NCBI RefSeq assembly: GCF_034479375.1
Contig: NZ_CP140155.1
Span: 1,674,001-1,738,000 of the forward strand
Direction of reading: 5' to 3'
DNA: 64,000 nucleotides
Source of the DNA: Rhodopseudomonas palustris
GTDB taxonomy: Bacteria; Pseudomonadota; Alphaproteobacteria; Rhizobiales; Xanthobacteraceae
Shown here: in pieces, positions 55,400 to 64,000 of the stretch
Layout of the letters: every line of letters begins with the position of its first letter
Numbering within the stretch: the first letter of the stretch is position 1
Made by a program: the position numbers and the translations under genes
Notes under the pieces: generated by a model
The model's input: only the letters and a program-made list of their open reading frames with translations
The model's database searches: none
What the model was told of the DNA's origin: nothing

Positions 55400-56776
55400 A
55401 TGTCGCTGACGTCCATAGCCCCTTGGTCGAGGGACGTTTCGAGCCGCTTCGTCAAGGCGGAGGGAGGCAACGTCGCGATCATCTTCGCGATCGCGCTGTT
55501 GCCGATGATCGGCTTCATCGGCGCGGCGATCGACTATTCCCGCGCCAACAAGGCGCGCACCTCGATGCAGGCGGCGCTCGATTCGGCCGCCCTGATGGTG
55601 TCGAAGGATCTGTCGTCCGGCGTCATCACCTCCGGCCAGGTGTCGGCGAAGGCGAACAGCTATTTCGCCAGCCTCTACAACAACACCGAAGCTCCCGGCA
55701 TCACCGTCACCGCGACCTACACGGCGAAGGACAGCACCGGCTCTTCGACCGTCCTGCTCACAGGCTCCGGCGATATCAGCACCGAATTCATGAGACTGTT
55801 CGGCTTCCCGACGCTCGGGATCGGCAGCTCCGCCACCGCAACCTGGGGCGGCACTCGGCTGCGCGTCGCGATGGCGCTCGATGTCACCGGGTCGATGGTT
55901 CAATACGGGTCGACCAAACTCGCCGAAATGCAGAAGGCCGCAAAGACCTTGGTCGACAACTTGCGCGCCAACGCGAAGGACGCCGAGGACGTCTATGTCT
56001 CGATCGTGCCGTTCGCGCAGATGGTCAATGTCGGCAGCGCCAACAAGAACGCGTCCTGGATCAAATGGGACTATTGGAATAGCACGGCTTTTAGCTGCAG
56101 CAAGTCGCGCTACACCAGCAAATCGACCTGCCAGAAGAACGGCGGCACCTGGGCGGTGTCCAGTACCAGCACATGGGGCGGCTGCGTCACCGATCGCGAT
56201 CAGCCGGCGGACACCACCAAGGACGCACCGACCACGACGGCCACGAAGTTTCCGGCGGCCGACTACGATGCCTGCCCGGCGCAAATTCTGCCGATGACCT
56301 CCGCCTATTCGGCGAGTGGCGCTCAGACCATAAAGGACAAGATCGATGCGCTGCAGGGCAATGGCGGCACCAATCAGCCGATCGGCCTGCACTGGGCATG
56401 GATGTCGCTGCAGAACGGCGATCCCCTCAACACTCCGGCCAAGGACTCGGATTACAAATACACCGACGCGATCATTTTGCTGTCGGACGGCATGAACACG
56501 ATCGACCGCTGGTACGGCAACGGCTCGAGTTGGTCGAAGGATGTCGACGCCCGTCAGAAGCTGCTCTGCGACAACATCCGCACCGCCTCCGCTGCGAGTG
56601 AGACGAAGACCGTGATCTACACGATTCAGGTCAACACCGACGGCGACCCGGAATCCGAGATTCTGAAATACTGTGCCGACAGCGGCAGTTTCTTCGCCAC
56701 CACCACCGCCTCCGGCATCAGCACCGCCTTCGCCCAGATCGGCAACTCGCTGTCCAAGCTGCGCATCGCCAAGTGA
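55400..56776 (+). CDS. TadG/TadE-like pilus-associated protein with VWA domain
   Basis: A 458-residue protein. A single N-terminal membrane helix (NVAIIFAIALLPMIGFIGAA) is preceded by a basic stretch and followed by AIDYSRANKARTSMQAALDS, the TadE/TadG pattern. A VWA domain follows with a MIDAS-like LDVTGSM (Thr in the second position) and AIILLSDGMN. An insertion with Cys-rich loops (FSCSKSRYTSKSTC and WGGCVTDRDQ) interrupts the VWA fold. TadG proteins act in Flp pilus assembly, but no other tad/cpa gene is near. Start ATG at 55400, or an ATG at 55358. Confidence 0.85.
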   Translation: MSLTSIAPWSRDVSSRFVKAEGGNVAIIFAIALLPMIGFIGAAIDYSRANKARTSMQAALDSAALMVSKDLSSGVITSGQVSAKANSYFASLYNNTEAPGITVTATYTAKDSTGSSTVLLTGSGDISTEFMRLFGFPTLGIGSSATATWGGTRLRVAMALDVTGSMVQYGSTKLAEMQKAAKTLVDNLRANAKDAEDVYVSIVPFAQMVNVGSANKNASWIKWDYWNSTAFSCSKSRYTSKSTCQKNGGTWAVSSTSTWGGCVTDRDQPADTTKDAPTTTATKFPAADYDACPAQILPMTSAYSASGAQTIKDKIDALQGNGGTNQPIGLHWAWMSLQNGDPLNTPAKDSDYKYTDAIILLSDGMNTIDRWYGNGSSWSKDVDARQKLLCDNIRTASAASETKTVIYTIQVNTDGDPESEILKYCADSGSFFATTTASGISTAFAQIGNSLSKLRIAK

Positions 56777-57222
56777 GCCCGGCCCGCCAAGACGGCCGGG
56801 TTCGCTCCCGCGTTAAAGCAACGTCCGAAGACCGGACCGCTCAGAGCTCATAAGAGCGGTATTATTTGCCGGCTAGGCTGACCACGTCGCGCCGAATCGG
56901 CGGTCGCTGTTCTTTGCATTGCACCATTCTGGTCGGGACTCGCGCCGGGTGCCCGGCCGATTTGAACGAAATCCTCGGGTTTGCCGCAACGGATGCTTAA
57001 CCTTTTGGAAACGCGCCTCCCCTAACCTCTACCTCTGATTGTTCGCGCTCTTGAGAAAAAGCTGCGTTAACACAGCCGCTTAATCTCGACCGTTCGTCCT
57101 CGACTCGATGGGGCGGGCTTCCGCGGCTGAACTCGAGGCCGAACCGGGAAGCGTTGCCGCCGTGACGGGCATAATTCTGCCTCACGGTCCGGTGATTGAT
57201 GAAAGATCGGACGGGGACGTTC
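56777..57222. other. Intergenic region with terminators and dac promoter
   Basis: About 446 bases. CCCGGCC (56778-56784) and GGCCGGG (56794-56800) form a hairpin right after the TadG-like stop. ACCGCTC (56836-56842) and GAGCGGT (56854-56860), followed by ATTATTT, form a second, more terminator-like one. The part near 57000-57090 has TTAACC and GTTAACA/TTAATC elements upstream of the D,D-carboxypeptidase; spacing (9 rather than 7) does not match a standard CtrA box. No gene was found. Confidence 0.5.
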
Positions 57223-58956
57223 ATGCACCGCAACACCTATGTCAGCTCGCGGGTCTTGCGAGTTTGCGTACTCGGCTTGGCCACCATCGCCGCTGCCGTC
57301 ATCGCAACCACCGACACGGCGGACGCCCGGCGAAAACACCGCTCCTCCCGGCATCACGTCGAACGCAACAGCTACAATCCGGCCTTCGCCTCGATCATCG
57401 TCGACGCCAACACCGGCGCCACGCTGAGCGCGACCAATCCCGACGCGCTGCGCCATCCGGCGTCGCTGACCAAGATCATGACGCTCTACATGCTGTTCGA
57501 GCGGCTGGAGGCGGGCAAGCTGTCGCTCGACAGCGAGATGGAAGTGTCTGCGCATGCGTCGTCGCAGGCTCCGACCAAGCTCGGCCTGCGCCCCGGCCAG
57601 AGGCTGCGCGTCGAAGATGCGATCAAGGCCCTCGTCACCCGTTCCGCCAACGACGCCGCCGTGGTGATCGCCGAAACCGTCGGCGGCAGCGAGACGGACT
57701 TCGCCCGGATGATGACGCGCAAGGCGCGCGCACTGGGCATGGCCCGCACCGTGTACCGCAACGCCTCGGGCCTTCCGAACGACGATCAGGTGACCACCGC
57801 GCGCGATCAGTCGATCCTCGGCCGCGCGATCCAGGATCGCTTCCCGCGCTATTACCGCTACTTCGCCACGGCGTCGTTCAACTATCGTGGTGCGTCGATC
57901 CGCAATCACAATCGCCTGCTCGGCAATGTCGAAGGCGTCGACGGCATCAAGACGGGCTACACCCGCGCTTCAGGATTCAACCTCGTCACCTCGATGCGCC
58001 GCGGCAACCGATTCCTCGTCGGCGTGGTGCTGGGCGGCCGCAGCGGCGGTTCGCGTGACGCCATCATGCGCAGGCTTCTCGCCGAAAATCTCGATAAGGG
58101 CGCGACCCGGCGCATGGTCGCCGCGATCGTCGAACGGGCGCCGTCGCAGACACAGGTCGCAGAAGCAGACGATACGCCGGATACTCGCCCGTCGCCGACC
58201 GTCCAGGTCAAGGGTGCCGTCCAGGTCGCATCCGCCGCGCCGGAGCCGATCGAAACGGTGGCCCGCCCCGTCCCGCCCGCTCCCGTCACCCGCGCCATCG
58301 CAGCCAGGCCCGAGAAGCCGGAGCCCGGCCCCTTCAACAGCGGCACGATCGAGACCAAGCCGCTGTCGCTTATCCCCGGCTCGTTGGAGCCGATGAAGCC
58401 GGTCCGGGTGAAGACCGTTCAGGTCAAATCGGCACCGATCAAGCTCGCGTCCGCCGTCGCCGCACCGCCCGTCACCAACGCTATTCTGGTGCCACGCCGC
58501 GAGATCGCCGAAACCTCCGCCGCCGCAATCGCCAAGGCCGACTTGGTCCAGCAGCCGGCCAATCACGGCACCGGCAACGGCATACTCGGCGTGTTGCCCG
58601 CCTCGCGAGTGACCCCGTCGAACGCCCAGGCGATGGCCTCGGTCGAGCCGGCGCCCGCACCGTCGCCCAGCACGGTTCAACAGAACGGCGCGATCAAGTC
58701 GGTGACCCATACCGGCTGGATCATCCAGGTCGGCGCGCTCGAGAGCGAGACCCAGGCGCTGGCACGGCTCGAAGCTGCGCGCGATCAGGCCCGCGGCATG
58801 CTCGGCAAGGCCGATCCGTTCACCGAGACTGTCGTGTCCAAGGGCGACCGCAAGCTGTATCGCGCCCGCTTCGCCGGACTTGGTCGCGAAGAGGCCGAAG
58901 CGGTGTGCCGAAAGCTGAAGCGCTCCGACATCTCCTGTTTCACCATCAAGAACTAA
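57223..58956 (+). CDS. D-alanyl-D-alanine carboxypeptidase with SPOR domain (PBP5-like)
   Basis: A 577-residue penicillin-binding protein. After a signal/anchor (VLRVCVLGLATIAAAVIATT) the S11 peptidase domain has the SxxK at Ser81-Lys84 (HPASLTKIM), SAN in TRSANDAAVV and KTG in DGIKTGYTRASGF. A Pro/Ala/Val-rich linker of about 200 residues with repeated VKT-VQVK motifs follows, then a SPOR domain (GWIIQVGALESETQALARLE) that would target the septum. It trims stem pentapeptides in the periplasm. ATG at 57223 with GGGGAC before it; an ATG at 57199 is possible. Confidence 0.93.
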   Translation: MHRNTYVSSRVLRVCVLGLATIAAAVIATTDTADARRKHRSSRHHVERNSYNPAFASIIVDANTGATLSATNPDALRHPASLTKIMTLYMLFERLEAGKLSLDSEMEVSAHASSQAPTKLGLRPGQRLRVEDAIKALVTRSANDAAVVIAETVGGSETDFARMMTRKARALGMARTVYRNASGLPNDDQVTTARDQSILGRAIQDRFPRYYRYFATASFNYRGASIRNHNRLLGNVEGVDGIKTGYTRASGFNLVTSMRRGNRFLVGVVLGGRSGGSRDAIMRRLLAENLDKGATRRMVAAIVERAPSQTQVAEADDTPDTRPSPTVQVKGAVQVASAAPEPIETVARPVPPAPVTRAIAARPEKPEPGPFNSGTIETKPLSLIPGSLEPMKPVRVKTVQVKSAPIKLASAVAAPPVTNAILVPRREIAETSAAAIAKADLVQQPANHGTGNGILGVLPASRVTPSNAQAMASVEPAPAPSPSTVQQNGAIKSVTHTGWIIQVGALESETQALARLEAARDQARGMLGKADPFTETVVSKGDRKLYRARFAGLGREEAEAVCRKLKRSDISCFTIKN

Positions 58957-58978
58957 GTCGCCGCTTTTGATCGTCTCG

Positions 58979-59010
58979 CAACGCGGTCGGGCCCTCGCCC
59001 GGCCGCGTTG
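58979..59010 (+). terminator. Terminator hairpin after the D,D-carboxypeptidase gene
   Basis: CAACGCGG (58979-58986) and CCGCGTTG (59003-59010) with an inner CGGGC/GCCCG pairing form a long stem 22 bases after the stop, followed by a short T-rich GCGTTTGCG. It can serve in either direction. Confidence 0.6.
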
Positions 59011-59194
59011 GCGTTTGCGCGGTCACGGCTAACATCGGCGAGACGAGATCCCGTGCGCCGTCGCCGCGGGAAACCACTCGTCAATCATTGCGCGATAAAA
59101 CTCGGACAACAGCCACGCCGGAATCGGCGGGCATGAGGTGTCAGCAGAGAACCAGAGCCCTCGCAGTCTGTAGCGTAGAGTTGCGTTGCCGGAG

Positions 59195-59920
59195 TCAACT
59201 GCGATGCGTGCGAAGCAAAGTATCCTTGGCCGCGTTTACACGGGCGGCAAGGTACGTCGACCCCCCTTGGTCGGGATGCAATTTCTTCATCAGGGCGCGG
59301 TGAGCGCGGCTGATGTCGTCCGGCCCCGCGCCCGGCTTCAGGCCAAGGACCTCATAGGCCTCCTCGGCCGTCATTTTGCCGCTCGACGCCTGGCTTCCAC
59401 GCCCCCCTGCCGCGTCTCCCTGCGCGTTCTGACGCCAGGCGGGAAACCGGCGGTCCAGATAGCTTTCAAGTAGCGCACAGCTCTCGGCGTCGAAGCCGGC
59501 CATCATCGCGGCGAGTTCCGAAAGATCGAACTCGTCCAGCGAGCGGCCGGCATGGGCTCCGGTCAGGATGCGGCCGTTGACCGCACCGCTCTCGTGGTCG
59601 AGCGTCATTTCCAGCGCGGACGTGCGGACCTGCGAGGTCTGGCCGGGCGAGCGCCGGCCGGCCGACCCGAACACTCCGCCGAGCCTGCCGAAGCCGGTAT
59701 TGCCCATCGGCGCCCAGCCGAGCAGGCCGGCGCCGAACAGGCCGAGCGGGATCGCCACCGCCAACTGGCCCTTGACGCCGGTGAACAGGGCCGCCGCAAG
59801 CGTCACGATGCCGCCGGCGACCTTGATCGCGCGCGCCAGCACGGCCGGGTTGGCCGACCGGACCATCTGCAGCAGCATGTAGAGAACGAAAACGGCGACG
59901 ATGCCGACGATCAGAGTCAT
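59195..59920 (-). CDS. Membrane-anchored J-domain protein (DjlA-like architecture)
   Basis: A 241-residue protein. The first 75 residues contain two to three hydrophobic segments (MTLIVGIVAVFVLYMLLQM, GQLAVAIPLGLFGAGLLGWA). A middle region (about 100-150) has acidic TLDHESGAVNGRILTG and a helical CALLESYLDRRFPAW. The C-terminal J domain is YEVLGLKPGAGPDDISRAHR with the HPD motif in KKLHPDQGGS, so it should stimulate DnaK at the membrane. It lacks the TerB domain of DjlA. It lies 43 bases downstream of the VWA gene on the same strand and may share its transcript. Partner substrate unknown. Confidence 0.88.
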   Translation of the reverse strand: MTLIVGIVAVFVLYMLLQMVRSANPAVLARAIKVAGGIVTLAAALFTGVKGQLAVAIPLGLFGAGLLGWAPMGNTGFGRLGGVFGSAGRRSPGQTSQVRTSALEMTLDHESGAVNGRILTGAHAGRSLDEFDLSELAAMMAGFDAESCALLESYLDRRFPAWRQNAQGDAAGGRGSQASSGKMTAEEAYEVLGLKPGAGPDDISRAHRALMKKLHPDQGGSTYLAARVNAAKDTLLRTHRS

Positions 59921-59963
59921 GGACTCAATATAGGACGGCCGCCGTCAAAAAGCATCGCCGGGG

Positions 59964-60704
59964 CTATTTCATCTGCCCGAGCAGCAGTGCCGCACCCCCG
60001 CCTCCCCGGGCGAGCCGCAGCAACGCATCGCGGCCGCCGGCCGCATAGGCCGCAGCCGCCCGCAGCAGTTCGCGCAATTGCGCCGCCGCCCCCGGATCGA
60101 ACCGGCACCACGCCCCGCCCGTCAGCCGCGCGATCTCCCGGAACGCCTGTTCGGCAACGGGGTCGTAGCCTTCCTGAAAGATGAACACCGGCACCTTCAG
60201 CATGCCCAGTTCGCCGGCTTTCGCGCAGAGATCGTCGACCGATTCTTCCATGGCGTCGCCGACGAACACCACCGCGCGCACGCCGGAGGCGACAGCCTCG
60301 CGGCGCGTGTCCGACAGCACGCGCCCGATCTGCGTATGGCCGCCGCGGCAGTCGATCCTGCCCATCAGCCGCGCCAGTTCGTCGCTGGACGAGATCCAGC
60401 CGCTGGCGCGGCATTCACTCAAGCCGCGGTAATACACCAATCTGATGTCGAGGCTGCCGATCGCCGCCGCTTCGCGGAACATGTCGGCCTGCAGCGCGCA
60501 GGCCATGTCCCAGGTCGGCTGCCGGCTCATCGTCGCATCGAGCGCAAACACCAGCCGGCCGCGTGCGCCGGCCGCCCCCGGCGTCATCGCCCGCGCCCTG
60601 GCGACGAAGGCCGCGATCTCGTCCGACGAATTGCTGGTCCGCACTGATCGATCGACAGTGTCCGCCAGCGGTCGTTCGGACGGTTTGGTCGGATCGTGAG
60701 GCAT
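59964..60704 (-). CDS. VWA domain protein of the putative-toxin-free cytoplasmic type
   Basis: A 246-residue protein without a signal peptide. The VWA fold is seen from about residue 50: RLVFALDATMSRQPTWDMAC with a MIDAS-like D-A-T-M-S, then GGHTQIGRVLSDTRREA (Thr of the second loop) and AVVFVGDAMEESVDDLC. The C-terminal 40 residues are Ala/Arg/Gly-rich. I know the same neighbour order (VWA protein then J-domain protein) from Bradyrhizobium-group genomes, but no function. The ATG at 60704 was preferred to the TTG just before it. Confidence 0.82.
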   Translation of the reverse strand: MPHDPTKPSERPLADTVDRSVRTSNSSDEIAAFVARARAMTPGAAGARGRLVFALDATMSRQPTWDMACALQADMFREAAAIGSLDIRLVYYRGLSECRASGWISSSDELARLMGRIDCRGGHTQIGRVLSDTRREAVASGVRAVVFVGDAMEESVDDLCAKAGELGMLKVPVFIFQEGYDPVAEQAFREIARLTGGAWCRFDPGAAAQLRELLRAAAAYAAGGRDALLRLARGGGGAALLLGQMK

Positions 60705-60793
60705 CAAAGCTCGCGCGTGATTACGCGGCTTATGTGGCGTCTGCCCCGGCGACGGTCAATGCCGGGAGCGCCGCGACGGCAGAAGTCTGCGGC

Positions 60794-61627
60794 TCACCTC
60801 ACCTGCGCCATAGGGCCTGAGCCCGGTGCCTGCCGCGCCTTGACGCGTCCGGGCTTGGCTCCCTCGGTGTCGAGGAACTGATCGAGCGCGCTGGTGATCG
60901 ACGCCTTGACGGACTCGGGGCCGCGGTCACTCATTTCGACGTGCTGAAAGCCGGTGTTGACCACGGTAATGCCGGCCTTGTCGCAGATCTCCTGATCCGG
61001 CACGACGCCGGGATCGGGCTTGAACACCGGGTCCTTGGAACGGAACGACAGAATTCTGAACTTGCCGTCGATCATGAACGGCACCCGCAGATTGTCCAGC
61101 GTCACCACTTTCTTGATCCGGTCGGGGTGCAGCTTGGCGTAGTACATCGAAATGTCCCCGCCGTTGGAATGACCGACCATCGTCAGGTGATCGTAGTCGG
61201 CATTGGGCTGCAACTCGGCGAGTTTCTTCACCGCGAATTCGATGTTGGCGATGCCGCGCTGATACACCGGCAGACGTCCGACATAAGGCTCGCCGACTTT
61301 CGTCATCAGCGGCGCATCGCTGTCGAGATCGTGCTGGATGCTCACCGCCATGTAGCCGCGCGCGGCGAACAGATTGGCGAGGAACGAGTATTCGGTGAAG
61401 CGGACGGTGTTTCCGTGATTGAGGACCGCGACCGGCAGTTCCAGCAGACCGGCGTCTGCCTGAAGCTCCTTGTCGCGCCGCACTGCGATGTCGACCGCGA
61501 CCGGCCGGTTGCGTGCGGCATCGAAGAACGTGAGCGTCTCGTGACGGATCGCCCACTTCGAAGCGGTGAAATACGCTGCGGCCGTCACGAGGCACAGCGT
61601 GAGCAGAACGGCAATTCCGCGCGTCAT
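60794..61627 (-). CDS. Exported alpha/beta hydrolase (dienelactone hydrolase/PAF-AH-like)
   Basis: A 277-residue protein with an N-terminal signal or anchor (GIAVLLTLCLVTAAAYFTAS). The nucleophile elbow is MVGHSNGGDISMYYAK, preceded by PVAVLNHGNTVRFTEYSFLA and followed by VTLDNLRVP; the likely catalytic His is in NTGFQHVEMSD. Esterase or lipase activity in the periplasm is probable; the substrate is unknown. The frame is open upstream to 61702 but the ATG at 61627 directly precedes the hydrophobic segment. Confidence 0.85.
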   Translation of the reverse strand: MTRGIAVLLTLCLVTAAAYFTASKWAIRHETLTFFDAARNRPVAVDIAVRRDKELQADAGLLELPVAVLNHGNTVRFTEYSFLANLFAARGYMAVSIQHDLDSDAPLMTKVGEPYVGRLPVYQRGIANIEFAVKKLAELQPNADYDHLTMVGHSNGGDISMYYAKLHPDRIKKVVTLDNLRVPFMIDGKFRILSFRSKDPVFKPDPGVVPDQEICDKAGITVVNTGFQHVEMSDRGPESVKASITSALDQFLDTEGAKPGRVKARQAPGSGPMAQVR

Positions 61628-61899
61628 GGTCCATCCTGTAACGGCGCAATACCAAGGCCCGAGGCTTCGTACGCCGATACCGCAACTATAAATCACCGCC
61701 AAATGACGGGAAGATCAAACATTAGGAGATTCCCGCTCGCCGCTTGTGCAACTGCACAATGCGAAGACATCGAAGGCTGTTTTTGCTGTCTCGGCAGCAT
61801 CTTGCGGGATTGAATGAAGGTCACGGCAGGCTTCGGAAGCAGACGATTCCCTGCCATCGCAGCAAGCTGCGACCAAAGCACGAGGCGACCGCCCGCCTG

Positions 61900-62823
61900 C
61901 TACGCGCCGACGATGTCGTGTAGTTCGAGCGGCTTGTCGACCTGGGCGAACCATTCGGCGCGGTTGGCGGCGCGGCGACGCCCGCGTTCGTCGAGCGGCA
62001 GCTTCAATTGCCGCAGCAGGCTCGTGACTTCCTCGCGCGCGGTGACGTGACCCATGCTCGGCCGGGTCCCGAGGGTCGCCTCGGTGAGATCGTCGAGCGC
62101 CGTCAGTCCGCGCGGAAAGAACTCGCGATACACCACGCGTTCGGCGAAGCCGTCGAGCGGACGAAAGCCGATCTGCATCGCCAATTCCTTCAGACTGCCG
62201 GCGACGAGCTGATTGTTGCGCGATCCCATCGTCGACAGACGGTTGCGCACGACGATCCAGTCGGTATCGACGCCGTCGAGCTGACGCCGCCTGCGGCGGG
62301 CATCGAGCACCATCGACGCATAGTGGCTGGGGCCGGTGACCGAAAAGCCGGCGGGGTCGACCCGGCCCAGCACGTCGAAATCCAGAAAGCTGTCGTTGAT
62401 CGGCGTGACCAGCGTATCGGCCATCGAATGCGCCAGCCGCATCAGATAGCTGTCGGCGCCGGGCGTATCGATCACGATGAAGTCGTGCGTGAGTTCGACT
62501 GCGGCCACCGCGTCGGCGAATTGCGCGAACTCGCTCGCCTCGTTGTCGGCGACCTGCATCGTCTCGCCGAGCTTGATACAACGATGCTCCGGCAATTCGA
62601 GGTCGAGCCCGGTATGCCGCGCCCATGTCCGGCGGTTGTCGATCGAGCGGGTGAAGCTCTGCTGGCGGCAGTCGAGATCGATCGTCGCGACGCGCTGGCC
62701 GGCTTTCAGCAGGGCCACCACGATGTGCAATGCCAGCGTCGACTTGCCCGAGCCGCCCTTCTCGTTGCCGAGGACAACGACGCGCGCCGAGCCGGACTGT
62801 GCCTGCGGAGCCTGAACCAGCAT
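61900..62823 (-). CDS. mipZ: Division-plane positioning ATPase MipZ
   Basis: A 307-residue deviant-Walker ATPase of the ParA/MinD superfamily. RVVVLGNEKGGSGKSTLALH holds the nucleotide-binding loop; the switch regions are VIDTPGADSYLMRLAHSMAD and TPINDSFLDFDVLGRVD. In Caulobacter MipZ rides with ParB and keeps FtsZ away from the poles. The ATG at 62823 follows AAGGGGAG; the longer frame to 62889 is not needed. Single gene, divergent from panC. Confidence 0.95.
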   Translation of the reverse strand: MLVQAPQAQSGSARVVVLGNEKGGSGKSTLALHIVVALLKAGQRVATIDLDCRQQSFTRSIDNRRTWARHTGLDLELPEHRCIKLGETMQVADNEASEFAQFADAVAAVELTHDFIVIDTPGADSYLMRLAHSMADTLVTPINDSFLDFDVLGRVDPAGFSVTGPSHYASMVLDARRRRRQLDGVDTDWIVVRNRLSTMGSRNNQLVAGSLKELAMQIGFRPLDGFAERVVYREFFPRGLTALDDLTEATLGTRPSMGHVTAREEVTSLLRQLKLPLDERGRRRAANRAEWFAQVDKPLELHDIVGA

Positions 62824-63051
62824 CGATCTCCCCTTGTGGATATCTTCAAAGCGGCGACCTCCGCGGTCAAGAAAATTGCGTGAACGCACTGCCGGATCAA
62901 TGGCGTTCCCGCTTCATCATGAATCGTAACCGCGACGGCAGCCGTTCCGGGCGCCGGAAAACGCGTTGGTATTGGCGGCTGAAGGCGAGCTTTGATAAGA
63001 TCGAAGTCCTCGACGCCGCCGTCCGGCAGCGCTTCATGCTTGCGAGCCCCC

Positions 63052-63903
63052 ATGCCCCGTCCTCCTGTCGTCGCCCGCACCCTCCCTGCGCTTCGCCGCG
63101 CGCTCGACGATCTGCGGCGCCGCAACGCCACCGTGGCGCTGGTCCCGACCATGGGCGCGCTGCACGACGGCCATCTGTCGCTGGTGCGGCTGGCGAAGCG
63201 GCGCGCCACCAGGGTCGTGGTGTCGGTGTTCGTGAACCCGACGCAATTCGCGCCGCACGAGGATTTCGGCTCCTACCCGCGGACCTGGAAGGCCGACATG
63301 GCGAAGCTCGCAACAGAGAATGTCGACCTGATCTGGAATCCCGACGTTAAGACGATGTACCCGGAGGGCTTCGCGACCCGAATCGGCGTCGAAGGCCCCG
63401 CCGTCGCCGGACTGGAGGATCGCTTCCGTCCGCATTTCTTCGGCGGTGTCGCCACCGTGGTCGGCAAGCTGTTCCTGCAGGTCCGGCCGGATGTCGCCGT
63501 GTTCGGCTCGAAGGATTTCCAGCAGCTCCGTGTCGTCACGCGGATGGCGGCAGACCTCGACACCGGCGTCAAGGTGATCGGCGCGCCGACGATCCGCGAA
63601 CGCGATGGCCTCGCGATGTCGTCGCGCAATGTCTACCTCACGCCCGAGCAGCGGGCGGTGGCGCCGACGCTGTACCGCGCGATGAAGGAGACCGCGAAAT
63701 TGTTGAAGGCCGGCAAGAGCGCCGAAGCGGCGTTGGCGGTCGGGGCCAAGTTGATCACCGAAGCCGGCTTCGCGCTCGACTATCTCGAAGCCCGCCACGC
63801 CGACACGCTGGCGCCGGTCCGGTCGATCAAGGACGGTCCGATCCGTCTTCTGGTCGCCGCCAAGCTCGGCAATACAAGGTTGATCGACAACGTCGCGGTG
63901 TAG
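63052..63903 (+). CDS. panC: Pantothenate synthetase
   Basis: A 283-residue enzyme that joins pantoate and beta-alanine with ATP, the last step to pantothenate. The HIGH-like ATP site is in [20 protein letters not shown], the pantoate site in [13 protein letters not shown], and the KMSKS-like region in [15 protein letters not shown]. Length is normal. ATG at 63052. Its stop codon directly abuts the stop of a convergent gene at 63904. Confidence 0.96.
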   Translation: MPRPPVVARTLPALRRALDDLRRRNATVALVPTMGALHDGHLSLVRLAKRRATRVVVSVFVNPTQFAPHEDFGSYPRTWKADMAKLATENVDLIWNPDVKTMYPEGFATRIGVEGPAVAGLEDRFRPHFFGGVATVVGKLFLQVRPDVAVFGSKDFQQLRVVTRMAADLDTGVKVIGAPTIRERDGLAMSSRNVYLTPEQRAVAPTLYRAMKETAKLLKAGKSAEAALAVGAKLITEAGFALDYLEARHADTLAPVRSIKDGPIRLLVAAKLGNTRLIDNVAV

Positions 63904-64000
63904 TTACAGTAGCCCGAGCTCTCGCAATTCGCGGCGCATCGGCTCAGGCATCGCCGCGATACTCTCGGCGGCCTTGCCGAGGTCGGGCGGCGCGTCGGCG
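63904..64000 (-). CDS. 3' end of an unidentified gene
   Basis: The last 31 codons of a minus-strand gene that enters from the right end; the readable part is DLGKAAESIAAMPEPMRREL and ends in the sequence RELGLL. It is too short to assign to a family. The stop codons of this gene and panC are back to back (63903/63904), so both transcripts must end within each other's coding sequence or pass through. Confidence 0.6.
   Translation of the reverse strand, partial: ADAPPDLGKAAESIAAMPEPMRRELRELGLL

Noticed and set aside
57050..57085. CtrA box upstream of the D,D-carboxypeptidase
   Set aside because: GTTAACA...CTTAATC has two TTAA halves with 9 bases between them, while the known box needs 7.

Overview
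The window is a 64 kb piece of GC-rich (roughly 65%) chromosome from an alphaproteobacterium of the order Hyphomicrobiales, most likely Rhodopseudomonas or a close relative in the Bradyrhizobium group. The evidence is the DivK-PleD pair, MipZ, an EipB/DUF1849 envelope protein, a DUF3572-dinB pair, dispersed palindromic repeats of the kind I know from Bradyrhizobium-type genomes, and long spurious antisense frames typical of high-GC coding bias. I see no rRNA, tRNA, CRISPR array, insertion sequence, prophage or conjugative gene. This is mainly housekeeping chromosome with a few accessory inserts. Names rest on protein motifs and remembered family features, because no database search was possible.

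Region by region. 1-1.6 kb: the end of a Bug-type solute-binding protein, a Sel1-repeat protein and a 42-residue Lys/Ala histone-H1-like peptide. 2-8.5 kb: the gatC, gatA and gatB genes for the tRNA amidotransferase, all on the minus strand but broken up by a BrnT/BrnA module, a HisKA_2 sensor kinase and a PIN-domain toxin module. 8.5-19 kb: nitronate monooxygenase, a secreted cyclase, oleate hydratase with a TetR regulator, ruvX, ychJ, an AidB-like acyl-CoA dehydrogenase, a VanX-like dipeptidase and an indolepyruvate decarboxylase-like enzyme. 19.3-20.9 kb: an exported five-EF-hand protein of atypical composition. 21-26.7 kb: pyrB and a PyrC homologue lacking its metal ligands, plsY, dprA, and an HxlR/azoreductase divergent pair.

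27-35.5 kb: topA-rnr-DUF983, a NUDIX hydrolase, an MFS exporter and rpmG. 35.6-39.1 kb: divK-pleD facing away from DUF3572-dinB. 39.5-52 kb: eipB, ridA, gdpD, an acyltransferase, a HIT protein, a cation/Ca2+ exchanger, trmO, azlCD, two PilZ proteins, a SPOR-type lytic transglycosylase, a GrdB-like protein and a GT39-like membrane protein. 52-64 kb: clpA, clpS, a TadG-like von Willebrand protein, a SPOR-type D,D-carboxypeptidase, a membrane J-domain protein, a second VWA protein, an alpha/beta hydrolase, mipZ, panC and the 3' end of one more gene.

Shared themes are cell cycle and envelope (DivK, PleD, MipZ, EipB, two SPOR murein enzymes), c-di-GMP (the PleD diguanylate cyclase plus two PilZ candidates) and translation or proteostasis (GatCAB, RpmG, TrmO, ClpAS). 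Points most worth a second look are the pseudo-dihydroorotase beside pyrB, the EF-hand protein with an unfamiliar C-terminal domain, the two toxin modules inside the gat cluster (one with an apparently leaderless start), and four families of dispersed palindromic repeats.
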